NCBI RefSeq assembly: GCF_030247195.1
Contig: NC_080672.1
Span: forward strand, 251,525,556-251,589,555
Origin: Topomyia yanbarensis
Lineage: Eukaryota; Arthropoda; Insecta; Diptera; Culicidae
DNA: 64,000 bases
Reading direction: 5' to 3'
Position numbers and translations under genes: made by a program. Below the pieces are notes generated by a model. That model did not search any database. It was given only the letters and a program-made list of their open reading frames with translations, and was not told the DNA's origin. This document shows positions 21,541-33,900 of the stretch, one piece after another (the stretch's first letter is position 1; each line of letters opens with the position of its first letter).

Positions 21541-21720
21541 GTTTCATTTTCTTCGAACCCGAGATGAATGTACTTATCATGAAAAACCTGGACCCGTCTC
21601 GATCCCGAAATTATAAATATTGAAAACCCGAGCCCGGAAATTTTAAAACTCGAAAACCCGAACTCGAAAATTTAAAATTTGAAAACCCAATCGGAACCCG
21701 ACTTGTTAATATAGAGAACC
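21541..21720 (-). repeat. tandem ACCCGAACCC minisatellite, right block
   Basis: Repeats with AACCCGA and AAATTTTAAAA(C/T) spacers form the reverse complement of the block at 20980-21075. The central 465 bp contain unrelated repeat sequence and no gene. Confidence 0.6.
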
Positions 21721-21939
21721 AACTAAAATTTTGAACCAACTAGATTTTTTGAACTGAACTCTAAACTCATCTATTTACCATTACTAAATGTCGAATTTGT
21801 AATGTTCTGTGAAATTTATAAATCGTCGGCATCTTAACCGGAAAGATTGGTCAATCGGCGACAAACTTATGGGGAAACAGAAAGCTTCATGATGAAAGTT
21901 TCAAACAACCCTACCCAGACAGCAAAAAAAAATCATGTA

Positions 21940-22140
21940 ACTTTACGTCTTGCCAGATGCACATAAAAGGAGCGTCCCAATTCACATAAATTTACATTTT
22001 ATTACATGTAAAAATGTGAGATGTTCGGCTTTTTCTAGGTCATTCAGTTTTACATCAAAAGAGTCACAATATTCAATTTTACGTAGGGTGTTGAGCCCAT
22101 TTTCGCTGTTTCTATTGTCACCTTACCCATTTGAAGTCGT
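21940..22140 (+). repeat. dispersed repeat family Y, empty-site copy
   Basis: It shares AGATGCACATAA, AAAGGAGCGTC and ACAATTCAA-type landmarks with 51690-51720 plus 52030-52235. Here the sequence is continuous across CACATAAAAGGAGCG, showing the pre-insertion state of the MITE at 51721-52029. Confidence 0.65.
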
Positions 22141-22454
22141 TGGCTAGAGCAGTGTCTGCCATCTTTGTTCAACGCATTGAGTCAAATAGTAGCGCAACAA
22201 TAGGGGCACTCGATTCGAGTTTTTGTTGCGCTCAAACACGAGAATTTCACTGTTTTTTTAAGTGCATTTGTGCTATTATATTAGTTCTTAACATTGAAGC
22301 AAAGCTGTTGATGTCAATTTATAGGCATTCCATTGATTGTGGGCCGAGAAATTAATGAATTAGTGATGCACCCTGCTTAGTATGGTGAAAATAGGCACTT
22401 TACCCTATCATAGCATGTATAATCCTATAAGAGTGCATTCTCCTGAACTAACTT

Positions 22455-22740
22455 GAATCAAAAATTTGATTGAAAATTAAGCTGAATTCAATGCACTCAA
22501 TGGGAGCATCAAGAAGCATATGATTCTAGACTTTCGTTCGTGTAATTTAACATGCCATTACATGCCGTTTAATGAAACTATAATTTTCAATCAACGTGTA
22601 AAATTATAATAGAATCTCGTGAAGAAAGCACAACAAGTTGTGTGTATTTGCGGTGGAAGTTAATTTTACATTTATATTCATGCTCTAAATATGTGCATGA
22701 AAATAAATTGAAAATAGCAAAATATTTTTTTCTGTGTAAT
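22455..22740 (+). repeat. dispersed repeat family Z, copy 1
   Basis: A direct copy of 28855-29140. Shared segments include AATTTGATTGAAAATTA, GGGAGCATC, TTCGTGTAAT, TGTGTATTTG and CATGAAAATAAA. No coding capacity. The common end is TTTTATCTGTGTA-like sequence. It may be the other half of family Y. Confidence 0.6.
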
Positions 22741-23040
22741 TATTTATCGAAAACATATTTCTAAATAGAATTTTGTAAATTTTATTATATTTATTAAAGT
22801 ATGGCAATTCTTGTTCGAAAGTTTACATGACGTCACCCGAGTTATTGGTTGATACGGCCAAACTTGTGTTGAAGTGTGTCAATCAAGATTCTCTGAGGCG
22901 TTAGGAAGTCACGTCATTAGCGTGGCGAGCTTTGTCTGTAATACATACTCGTCAGCAGATGCTTCGACGTCTCCAATATAATTTTCGGAACGACTCCATA
23001 CCTCTACAAATTTTCTAATGGATTGTACAAAACATGTAGC

Positions 23041-23570
23041 AGGGGAAACAGGTAAAATTAACACGTTAAGCAAAGTCATTATGTTTTAACTATTAGGGGT
23101 TGAGATAATACAATCACCTTACATGTTTCTTGTTAGACATGCTTTGTACATATTAGGGTGAAAATACTTCGACATAAACACATTTGTTCAAACATTATTC
23201 TAGATTTCAAAGCATGTCTAAAAATGAGACGTGTTTATAGCGTGTGGGTAAAATGAATATGTGGTGGTGGTGAAATGAACACCTTCTTGTGACCTGCAAA
23301 ATATCCTGTATGTATGCAATGCTTAGCGTTGGAAAGCATTTTCCGAGCAATGCTGATGCCCCAGTGGATCATTAGCATTGCATACACACAGGACATTTTG
23401 CAGACAAAAAACTTGGCACGGAAAAATTTCATTTTCATATCATTATATTAACCAATTTACAACTTTGTGACATCAAAATACATCTACATACTTGGGGTTA
23501 TCCATGGGCGTTTAAGTTTTCAGGATCCGTTGTAGAACAGCAAAGATATAATAACTTGAAGTTCCGACTA
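23041..23570 (+). repeat. inverted dispersed repeat W, copy 1, with internal hairpin
   Basis: Reverse complement of 29800-30303 over roughly 500 bp with clear but diverged identity. One end is GGGGAAACAGGTAAAAT. An internal hairpin has arms at 23293-23323 and 23373-23403 (CTGCAAAATGTCCTG core) that is also present in copy 2. No gene. Confidence 0.6.
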
Positions 23571-24159
23571 ATTTTGAGGCTTACTAACTTGTTATGGCAA
23601 GATGGTTAATATTGCCCCCACTACATTCATATTGCCCCATTACAAACTTTTTCTGTAATGTCACAGATTTTTTCGTATTTTTTAATCAGAGATTATTTTA
23701 TACAGATGGCAAATTTTTTACATTTTAATGAAAATTTCGTAGATTCCAACAGATTTTTGGAAAAATTGTGATTTTTCACAGATATTTTGGAAATTTAACA
23801 CTGATTTTTTTCTCTTTTAGTCATCACAGTTTTTTTTTACCGAAGCACCGATTTAAATGTGGCATCCCGGGTTGCCCCCTCCACTATTACACAGCACCCT
23901 TCCCTAAGCCCCTCCTACTCAAAGGGCGCCTCCCATCAAGGCCTCACAATAGATTACCCTCAAACGACTAGTTCCACTACCATCCAGCCTCTCATCCCGT
24001 TTGCAAGCTATGCATCCTCTTCGCACACACACACTCCCTCGTGATAGGGCATAAGTTAGCCGAAAGACAACATTGAGCTAATGCTGATTAAGGTAATTAA
24101 AAAATAATTGAATAAAAACCGGTATGAATTGATTTTGAGGTGAAAGTAAAACAATTTAA

Positions 24160-24236
24160 AATTTAAACTAGTCCAAAATTTCTTAAGATGAAAATTTTCG
24201 GCGAGATGCGGACCCCCCTGGACCTCTTTCTGGATC
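24160..24236 (+). repeat. fragment of the GGATCC-ended MITE
   Basis: Only the right-hand part is present, ending TGGATCCGCCACTT. It is followed by the same flank (GTGTTTC...AGCATCTCAAGTT) that follows the MITE at 28709 and, reversed, precedes the one at 58770. Confidence 0.55.
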
Positions 24237-24365
24237 CGCCACTTTTTTTAGTGTTTCTGCTTCAACACACAGCATCTCAAGTTCGTGGCTTCGTCGATCC
24301 ATTGCATGTGTGTGCAAATTGTACTGAATATGTAATATGCATTTCCACCATTATATAGAACAAAA

Positions 24366-26965
24366 CACTTTGCGTTTCCGACAAACTGGAAAATTCAGCT
24401 AAGAAGTACTGATTAGAGTGACAGGAAAAAATGACCCCCATCGGCCCACCCCTGGGTCAATTTCTAGTCCCACCAGGAGTACTTGTTCCAAATTTGAAGC
24501 AAATCGGACAAGTCTAGCTACCAGAGCAACGTGCCTGAAGTTTGTATGAGATTTTTCGACAATTTACGCGGAGAAAAGCCACTAGCTCACATTTTCGCCG
24601 CTAGGTGGCGCTGTTCGCATCGTATTACCACTGTAAGTGAAAATAAGAAAGATAATTTAATTGTCTACAACTTTGTCGAAGACTGCTAGTAAATCCGGCT
24701 TTGTTAAAAGAAGTTATTAAACTTTTAACGAAGTGATGTTGTGCATCATTACTCGATTCGCACGAACTAAACCTTTTCGTGAAATAACCGTTAGATTTGG
24801 TTCAATAGTATGTTCAGAAGAATTGTAGTAAATAATAGGAGTCATGTTTTGGTTAGAAAATTTTAGTTCCACATTGTACCGCATAGAGGGCGCCAACACT
24901 AAATTTTCAACGGAGAAAGATAGAAATTAGATGTCTTCCATAAAGTTGCAGAACAGGCATTTTGCAATAATTCTCCCGAACATCTCGATATTCTATCTTT
25001 CTTCTATGAAAAGTCAGTGTTGGCGCCCTCTATGCGGTCACAGTTGGAACTAAAACTTTCCAACCAAAACATAACTCGTATTATGTGGTATAATTCTTCT
25101 AAACATACTATTGAGCTAAACCTAACGGTTTTTCACAAAAATGTATAGTTCGTGGGAATCGAGGGTAATTGTTCCAAATCGCGGCTTTTTCGAAAAGAGG
25201 GTTAATTTTATTTGGAAATGGTTCTAAATGGCCTATTTTATAACAAGCAATGAGAAAAATTCGGGGGGAAAGCTTTAAAGTAGTTAAAACTGGAAAAATA
25301 AGTTGTTCCCACTTACCTTTCTAACAATGGCATTCCTCATAAGAAAGTGACGTTAAGGGTGAAGAAAGTGTGATGCGGCTTTGCCGCATAGTCGAGTCCA
25401 AGGATTCGAAGCGGCGCAAAGCCGCTTAGAAACCGACGGAGGAGGTTTTTTTGATCTTGCTATCGAAGGGTGCAATTAAACCTGTAATCCACTCCTTTGC
25501 CCGGTATACTCAAACATAGGGACTATCCCTAGTTTAAGGCCGACTGAGCGGCAGCGAAGTCGGACAGCACTTGAATGAAGCGATGTGGCGTAGCCACATT
25601 CGGCACTGACAACATTTTATTTTTGTAAATAAATACTATCCTATTGTTACTAAATAAAACATTGTTAATGCCTAATGCGGCTACGCCACATCGCTTTTTG
25701 TCATGCTGTTCGACTTCGCTACCGCTCAGTCGGACTTAAACTAGGGATAGCCCCTAGGTTTGAGTATACCGGGCAAACGAGTGGATTACAGGTTTGATGG
25801 CACCCTTCGATAGCAAGATCAAAACCACCTCGTCCGTCGGTTTCTAAGCGGCTTTGCGCCGCTTCGAATCCTTGGACTCGACTATGCGGCAAAGCCGCAT
25901 CACGCTACCTTCCCCCTTAACGTTGCTTTCTCATGAGCAATGCCATTGTTAGAAAGGTAAGTGGGAACAACTTATTTTTCCAGTTTAAAGTACTTTAAAG
26001 CTTTCCCCCGATTTTTTTTCATTGCTTGTTATAAAATAGGCCTTTTAGAACCATTTCCAAATTAATTAACCCTCTTTTCGAAAAAGCCGCGATTCGGAAC
26101 AATTACCGAATCGAGTACTGATACACAACCATGCACTGCTAGGCCCCATGGAAAACTGACTCAGACATCACTTCGTTAAAATTTTAATAACTTCTTTTAA
26201 CAAAGCTGGATTCACTAGCAGGCTTCGACAAAGTTGTAGACAATTTAAATATCTTTGTTATTTTCACTTACAGTGATAATAAGATGCATACAGTGCCACC
26301 TAGCGGCGAAAATGCGAGTTAGTGGGTTTTCTCCATGTAAATTGTCGAAAAATCTCATATAAACTTCAGCTGCGTTGGTCCGGTAGCTAGCCTTGTCCGA
26401 TTTGCTTCAAATTTGGTTCAAGAACTCCTGGTGGGACTAGGAATCGAATCAGGGGTGGGCCGATTGGGTTTTCAAAAATTCATTATTTTTCTGGGCAGTC
26501 TAGTACTGATGCTATATCATTTTTAGAAGATTTTAAATCAGATATTTAAGCAAAAGATTTTTTCTCGAGAGTACGCTAATGGATATAATTTTTGACACTA
26601 GAAAACAACAATTTAAGCTTGAAAATCGTTGATTCCGGGAAACATTTCTAGGTAGACATGTACGGGTTATTTGGCACTTGGCTTGAGACAAAAAAAGGAA
26701 TTTTAATGAGTCGTTCATAATTTAGGAACATTGTTTAAACTTATCATGTTAGATATGACGGATGCAGTAGGGTAGTGACAGGTGGACATATTTTTAACGC
26801 GAATACAAAGTAGAATGCTATTAAATTGCATATCCTTGGGCTATTTTTTATTATCACAACATTGTGATGTACTGACAGAGAAAAAATATCGAGAAACGTC
26901 TTCCTCTGCCCTTGTCCTATATTCATCTCTACCAATGCCGTATGTCCATCTTACTCACGCCAGGT
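24366..26965 (+). repeat. dispersed repeat family X, copy split by foldback element
   Basis: Pieces 24366-24413 and 26503-26965 together match 17318-17940. The gap is filled by the foldback element 24414-26502, with GTACTGAT repeated on both sides. This is direct filled-versus-empty evidence for insertion. Confidence 0.75.
24414..26502. mobile_element. 2.09-kb foldback element, hAT-like ends, 8-bp TSD
   Basis: The ends are TAGAGTGACAGG (left) and, reversed, TAGACTGCCCAG (right), flanked by exact GTACTGAT (24406-24413, 26503-26510). Nearly all of the sequence folds back. Outer arms are 24420-24740 with 26160-26480. A hairpin in the left half pairs 24753-24925 with 24990-25163. A long central hairpin pairs 25164-25610 with 25665-26107. 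The central arms contain smaller palindromes such as GCGGCTTTGCCGC. There is no transposase, so it must be mobilised in trans. The 8-bp duplication and TAGAG-type end fit hAT. Confidence 0.8.
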
Positions 26966-27139
26966 TTATGTCTTTACAATTAAACAGCAGTAAGATTGAT
27001 CTGAATGTGTACTATAATTTTATTTACCTGAACCTCCCGGTTTTAATGTAATTCCACCGCTTGTTTTAAGACGAGGGGAAACAACTAAAATACGACTTGA
27101 ATCTAGTTACCTATAGGCCTCTGGTATTCTTTCTAGGGT

Positions 27140-27263
27140 ACGTCGCGGTTGCGGTAATTACCGCAACTGCGCGGTATTTACCGCACCCGCACCGCAAAAT
27201 CTGTGGAGCGGCGAAACGCTTTTTCCCGCAGATGCGGTGCGGGAAAGAGCTTTTACCGCGTGG
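27140..27263 (-). repeat. GC-rich palindromic GCGGTAA repeat, copy 2
   Basis: Reverse complement of 4051-4174, same length by eye. It starts GTCGCGGTTGCGGTAATTAC, half of an almost perfect 32-base palindrome. It sits in AT-rich sequence with no gene nearby. Confidence 0.7.
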
Positions 27264-27347
27264 TTTTATTGATGCAATGTTGATACGTTTTTATCCCATG
27301 GATTATTTGGTTAGTGGAACCGAACCAACTTACAAATTTAAGATTCA

Positions 27348-28195
27348 AAAATCTGTTTTAATCCACCTAGTGGTGCAATTGTGCCTTTCTCATTTATCGC
27401 AACTATGATTCATTAGCTGGTTATATTCAATATAATTGTGGAAATGTTTACTTCCACTACTCGTGGAACTTCCGGAATTCTCGATAGTGAACAATTTATT
27501 CAAAAAATTTTTGATTGGCAATCACTGATCTAGACCTGCAAATCGAAGTAATTTGGTGACCATTTCAATAGATTTTTGGCCTATTAGCTATTAGGATTGT
27601 AACAGTTTATATGGAAAATTCCACTGTGACGCTGTAACTCCGAAACCAACAGTTAGAACCGAATGAAACTCAATAGCAGTCAAAGGGATTACTGTATTTT
27701 TCATTTCAAATCAAGTTTGTAAAAATCGTTCGAGAATTTGTTAGGGAATAGGTGTGGTATTAGTTTAGAAACTTGACGAGTTCCCAAGGGACCTCATGAA
27801 CCGCCATAGGTGGCCAATGTGGGCAAAGCTACTTCGAATGATCATTAGCGATCTTAACCCGCAAATCCAAGTAGTGTTGCATCCATTTTAATATGTATTA
27901 CATAATTTAGACATCATGGTGTTACGGTAATTTTTGTGTGACCGCACTCTCCAACCCATAACTCCGGAACCGGAAGACGGATCAACTAGAAATTCAATAG
28001 CAGCTCATGGGAGTGTTATACCTTTGATTTGAAACTAAGTTTGTGTAAGTCGGTTCAGCCATCTCTGAGAAAATTGTGTGAGTTCAAATGACACACACAC
28101 ACACATACACACACAAACATTTTCCGATCTCGACAAACTGCATCTGGCCTCGGTCGATTTTTAGAGTTATAGCATAGCCTTTCTTTATATGAAAT
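27348..28195 (+). repeat. Aedes interspersed repeat with CCTTTCT ends
   Basis: It starts near TTTTAATCCACCTAGTGG / TGTGCCTTTCTCATT and ends CCTTTCTTTATATGAAATAGG, so the ends are loosely inverted. Typical internal phrases are TAACTCCGGAACCGGAAG, GGTTCAGCCATCTCTGAG and a (CA)n microsatellite at 28090-28123. A 5' piece of the same repeat is at 58590-58685. Familiar to me as a very abundant Aedes repeat, from memory. Confidence 0.55.
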
Positions 28196-28475
28196 AGGCA
28201 AAAACCTGGCTTGAGTGTCGGTAAGAATAGATCCCTTAATAGTAAGCGAAAATATCTGTGATACATTTGATAATCAAAATTAATATTATGCAAAATAGTT
28301 ATTGAAAAATTTAAAGAGTAATCCATTTTAATTGTAAAAACTATCGACCTATTAACAGTGGCTCTAATTTTACCAAGACCAAAAAATTACATTCGGCCTT
28401 CAGTGAAGTTGTAGAACGACAAATTTTAGAAAAGTTCGTTGAAGACATGCAAGCTCTATATATTTTTGTTTCAAG

Positions 28476-28709
28476 CAGTGGCGGATCCAGAACAAAATTT
28501 CCTAGTGGGTCTGAACTTTCGATTTTAAAATTAACACGTTATGTAATACGCAATAACCGAATTTAATAAAAACCAGTGAAAAATTTGGTTTCAAATTATT
28601 TGGAGTTTGGAAAACCTTTTAGACTGAAATGAATATAAAATTTCTCAACAAATTGAACATTTTCGTCGGGGTCCGGACCCCCCGGACCATCCTCCTGGAT
28701 CCGCCGCTG
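28476..28709. mobile_element. 234-bp GGATCC-ended MITE, degenerate 8-bp TSD
   Basis: CAGTGGCGGATCCAG at the left and CTGGATCCGCCGCTG at the right are perfect inverted ends. The flanks GTTTCAAG (28468-28475) and ATTTGAAG (28710-28717) agree at 6 of 8 bases. Same family as 5014-5261. Its terminal repeats are the cleanest in the window. Confidence 0.8.
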
Positions 28710-28854
28710 ATTTGAAGTGTTTCAGCGTCGACATATAGCATCTCAAGTTTGTGACTGTCGATCCATTTTACGTATGTGCAAAGCGTACACACCAAAAAAT
28801 AATGAAATTTAAACGAGATATAAATCAATTCGATATAAACATACAACGATTGAA

Positions 28855-29140
28855 TCCAAAATTTGATTGAAAATTACGTTAAAATGAATTGGAGCATCTA
28901 ACAGCATACAATTTTACACTTTCATTCGTGTAATATTCATTTTACAACAATATTCGAGTAAAAATACATTGAAGTGCATTGGTTTTCCGTTTAAAGAAAC
29001 TCTAAATTTCAATCCACGTCTAAAATTATAATAAAATTCGTTGAAAAAAGTACGACAAGTCGTGTGTATTTGTGGTGGAACTTAATTTTACATTTATGTG
29101 CATGAAAATAAACTTAAAATTCAAAATATTTTTATCTGTG
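28855..29140 (+). repeat. dispersed repeat family Z, copy 2
   Basis: Direct copy of 22455-22740. It is followed by AAATATGTAATAAACATTTC and CACCATTATATTGAAC, the same junction seen near 24330-24362, showing that these repeats travel as a larger composite. Confidence 0.55.
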
Positions 29141-29499
29141 TACAAAATATGTAATAAACATTTCCACCATTATATTGAACATAACCAGCCTTGGAATCAT
29201 AGTTTGGACAAATGATAAAGGCGCAATTGCATTCCTAGATGGATTGAAACAGGTTTTCAAAAATTTCTTCGACTGAGCTTTCATGGACCCCCAAACTTTC
29301 GCCTTTTATCGTTCTGTTCCTCGATCTTGTGTTGCACAGTGCTGCTACAGAATAAAAATGTCTATGATTGTTAAATAATTGTAAACATTTGCTCTTCTTT
29401 TTTTTCGTAAACTTAAATTACAATAACTCTTAGTACTTGGAAAAACATTTGAGTTTTTTACGCATTTTACATCCATCTTAGTACATCACTATGCATGTG

Positions 29500-29690
29500 T
29501 GTGGACGAAAAAAATTTGGAAGGGTCTGAAAATTCGATTTTGAAATGTGCAATACGTAACAACCTCATTTAATGAAAATCAGTTTTGGCTTGGAATGATT
29601 TTGAGTTTGAAACGAATTTAACATTGAAAGTTATTTAAAATTTCTCACCGAGTTAAAAACTACAAGGGGCAGCCCTATGGGGTTGCACGA
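29500..29690 (+). repeat. partial copy of GGATCC-ended MITE
   Basis: Body sequence of the MITE (AAAATTCGATTTTGAAAT, ATTTCTCACCGAGTTAAA) without recognisable GGATCC termini. A decayed copy. Confidence 0.45.
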
Positions 29691-29799
29691 ACTGTAGACG
29701 TAGGACTATACTACTTAATGTAAAATATTTATTTTCTTAGTACTTAGTGTGTGGGAAAAAACACCCGGACCGGTGAAAAAAATCAAATTTTAGACAATA

Positions 29800-30303
29800 T
29801 ATTCACATCTCATGTATAGAACAAGCTTTCTAGTTGCTCTCAAACAGATCCTAAAAGTTCAAACACCTATGGTTAACCCCAGGATTGTAAAATGGTTAAT
29901 ATTACGTCATGAAAATTTAATTCTTCCGTGACAATTGTTTTTGCCTGCAAAATGCCCTGTGTGTATGCAAAGCTCATGATTTGTTGGGATATTAGCATTG
30001 ATCGGAAAATGCTTTCGAACGCTGCGCATTGCATACATACAGGACATTTTGCAGGTCACCAGAAGCTTTACCACCGCCACATGTTCATTTTACCCACTCG
30101 CTATAAACATGTCTCATTTTTGGACATGGATAGAAATCAAGAATCATGTTTGAAAAAATGTCTTTATGACGAAGTATTTTTACCAGATATGTACAAAACA
30201 TGTCTAACAAGAAACATATAAGGTGATTGTAATATCTCATTCACTTATTAGTTAGAAAATAATGACTTTACTTAACGTGTTCATTTTACCGCCAGTTCCC
30301 CTA
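29800..30303 (-). repeat. inverted dispersed repeat W, copy 2, with internal hairpin
   Basis: Reverse complement of 23041-23570. The internal hairpin arms are 29943-29973 and 30026-30055. The terminal AGTTCCCCTACC corresponds to the GGGGAA end of copy 1. Confidence 0.6.
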
Positions 30304-30393
30304 CCTACCAACACATTCGCCACAAACATTGAACCCAAACGCACAATGCAAAATGAGTCAACGCTGATGATGATGGGTAGAGCGAAAGAGACA

Positions 30394-30726
30394 ACTAGTA
30401 CCACCACGACACTATTAGCGCATTTCGCCAAAATTCCACGCGGCCTTTCCCGATTGAAAGGAACGGCCGCGCTCCATGAAACGCCGTTAGCCCATCTGTC
30501 ATAATATAGTGATTTTGCATAGCGAAGGGCTGAATGATAACACATTTTGTTCCAAAAAACAGCCCTGGGTTATGCAACACTTTGTGCAGATTGATTATAC
30601 CAGTTGCAAGTGTGGCCAAATTCACCAAGTTCCGTAAAATTCCTTTTAAATTACAGAATTGATAAAATTGCTTGGATGAGCTAAACTAATCAATCAAATC
30701 CTGTTTTAAAAACTGTCCTTGCGTTT
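30394..30726. repeat. 333-bp direct repeat, left copy (LINE target duplication)
   Basis: It starts ACTAGTACCACCACGACAC and ends CTGTCCTTGCGTTT. It is almost identical to the right copy (35712-39266) once a later insertion is removed from the latter; I see only a few substitutions, for example near 30450 and 30672. Both copies have exactly 333 bp of shared sequence and sit immediately against the two ends of the LOA-like LINE. Neither has LTR-type TG...CA ends. Confidence 0.8.
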
Positions 30727-30948
30727 CAGGAATCAGGAATCAGAATATATTGGCTCAAATGGCACGTTCCCCGCACATAGTCGGGGATTTGTGCCTTGCC
30801 GTGTGTTTCATCATTTCCTGAGCGGAAGGAAAGGACAAGGAGGTGTAGGGAAGTAGAATTGGAAGGGTGGGAAAAATAACAGCACAAAACAAAAATAAAC
30901 AACAGGTAAGTTAAACTCACAAGTAGTTCAACTTGCCTGCGAATAAGC

Positions 30949-33900
30949 CTAAAGCTCTTTACCACATTGGACAAGAAACTTTAGTATGTCTCTGAGTTTC
31001 AGTCGACCAAACATGGTTTCGTCTATATAAGGACGGCTGAAGACCCGAAATCGCAATTGCGCTACCGCTGGACAGTTGCATATCAGATGATATGAGGTTC
31101 CGTAGTCGGATTCACAAAGATCACATGAAAAAGACTCAGCGCGCTGAATAGTTGCCATGTGATAATTGAGTTTGCAGTGGCCGGTTAAAGCCCTGGTCAG
31201 CATGCCGCAGTGGAGCTTTGAAAAATGTAAGAGATTTTTCGAAACCACTGGGCATGGTTGTTCTAGAAACGCCTTTGTTTGGCGACACGTTTGAAGATTT
31301 CTCCAATAATTGCGGTGCTCGGACGAAGCCCAGGACCGTATTTTTTCCCTTATCCAACTTGTCGAAATTGGCAGCGCTGGCTCAGGACCAACGAAGTTAA
31401 TCGCTGAACCTGCCCTGGCCAATTCGTCAGCCCATTCATTTCCAGTAATACCGCAATGTCCGGGCACCCAGACAAGGTAGATAGTGTTGACAATGCTTAG
31501 TTCTTCGATTTGGGTTCGGCACGCGATCACTAGCTTGGACCGGGATTTGTCTGAGCTAAGGGCCTTGATTGCAGCCTGACTATCGGAGCAGAAGTTTATA
31601 ACTCTGCCGGACAAACTCAGTTGAAGGGCCGATTGCACCCCGCACATAATCGCAAAGATTTCTGCTTGGAATACAGTACAGTATCTACCTAGTGAGTGAG
31701 ATTGTTCCAATCTCATTTCACGACAGTAGACACCAGCACCAGCACGTCCCTCCATTAGAGAACCGCCAGTGTAACAGACCACTTGCGTTTGTTGTTGTCT
31801 TTCCATAAAGCCAGACAACCACTCCTCTCGAGAGGGAATCTTCACATGGAATGTCCTGTAAGGAAAACTACAAGTGAGTGTAATATCGCTGGGAGCAAGA
31901 ATATCTTCACCCCATGTAACCATTTGTGACCACAATCGTGTATGACTGGTAGCAAGATCAACATGATTACTGTTCCAAAGCCCAGTAACCTGCAGTCTGT
32001 ATGCACATGATAGTGCTTCTTGTTTTAAGTGTATGTGTAATGGTTTGATGTTTAGAAATGCCTCAGGAGCAGCAGTCGGAGTCGTGGTGAAAGCACCAGT
32101 CAACGCCATGAGCGCCATTCTTTGCAGATGGTTTAGCTTTGACTGGACTGTCACCACCTTTCCCCTCTGCCACCACACAAGGCATCCGTATGACAGTATT
32201 GGACGTACAATTGTCGTGTAAATCCAATAGATGTATTTAGGTTTGAGACCCCAGGTCTTTCCAAAAGTTCGTCTGCACTGCCCGAAGGCCATGCACGCTT
32301 TCTTGACTCTGAACTCAATGTGAGCAGACCAATCCAGTTTGGAATCCAATATGACTCCAACGTATTTGACTTGATCTGCACACAGCAGCTCAGAATCAAA
32401 GAACTGCAAGGGACGAACCCCGGTTGTTATTCGCTTCTTCGTGAAAAGAACCATTGAAGTTTTGCTTGGGTTAACTGATAGTTTAACTTGTCGACACCAC
32501 TGTTCGACAGCTCTTAATGCCTGTTGCATTAAGTCAAAGATTGTTCCGATGCAAAATCCAGTAATTAGTATTTGGTAATCGTCAGCAAACCCGTAGGTTG
32601 GAAATCCAAGCTCATTGAGTTTCTTCAACAAGCCGTCAGCTACTAAGTTCCATAACAAAGGTGACAGAACGCCGCCCTGAGGACAACCGCAAATACTCAA
32701 CTTCCGTATCTCAGCCTGTCGCAGTGACGAGCAAAGTATGCGGTTACTAAGCATTGCGTTTATCCAACCTGAGATACATGCAGGTATCCCATGACCGTGC
32801 GTAGCTTCCAGAATAGACTGGAAGGACACATTGTCAAAAGCACCCTCAATATCTAGAAATACACCCAAGCTAGATTGCTTGAGCGAGAAGGCCTTCTCAA
32901 TGTTGTAAACAACATCGTGAAGCAGAGTTATCGTGGATTTCCCATACTGATATGCATGTTTCATTTTGTGCAGTGGATATTCAACTAAACTAACGTTCCT
33001 GATGTGATGATCGATTATCCGTTCCAAAGCTTTCAGAAGAAAAGAACTTAAGCTGATAGGCCTAAAACTCTTGGCTTCTTCATAGCTTGAGCGCCCCCCT
33101 TTGGGAATAAATCTAACAGTTATTTCTCGCCATGCTTTCGGGATATACCCGGTAGCAAGACTGGAAAGCAAAATCTTTTTCAAGACATGTTTAAGAATAT
33201 CAAATCCCTTTTGCAGTAGCACGGGAAGTATTCCATCTTTTCCGGGTGATTTGTATGGAGCAAAGCTGTCAACTGCCCACTTGACCGATTCAGTGGAAAC
33301 CAATGTGCGTGCTAACGCCCACGAGTCCGAATCACCAGAATGAGATCTGTGAACATTGTTCAACTCCGGATCGATACAACCTGGAAAGTGTGTGTCGAAG
33401 AGACAATTAAGAACATCGTTTTCATCCGTCACATAAACATCATCTCTGGTTTTCAAGGAGTTCATCTGAAAATCATTCGATTTGGAGAGAATTTTATTTA
33501 ATCTGCTAGCCTCGTTCAGACTAGAGACATTAGTGCATAGGCTTTGCCAGCCAGCCCGTTCTGCAGATCTAAGACATTTCTTATATGCACTACGAGCTGA
33601 CCTGAAAGCCCTGGAGTCATCACTCTGACGCCGGTTCCATGCTCTTCTCATAACTTTCTTCATTCTTTCAAGCTCAGCCCTCCACCAAGGAGTTCCCCTA
33701 GTCGATTTAACAGTACGAAGTGGACAAGCTTCTTCGTAGGATGCTAATATGAATGAGTTTGTCGTATCCACGACGTCATCTAAGTCGTCTAGTTGACTAA
33801 TTGTTGGAAAATATCCATGAAATTTAGTCGCCAAGTTTTCCAAAAAGAGGTCCCAGTTTGTAGACTTAGGATTACGATATGTCACCACATTGAAGGTGAC

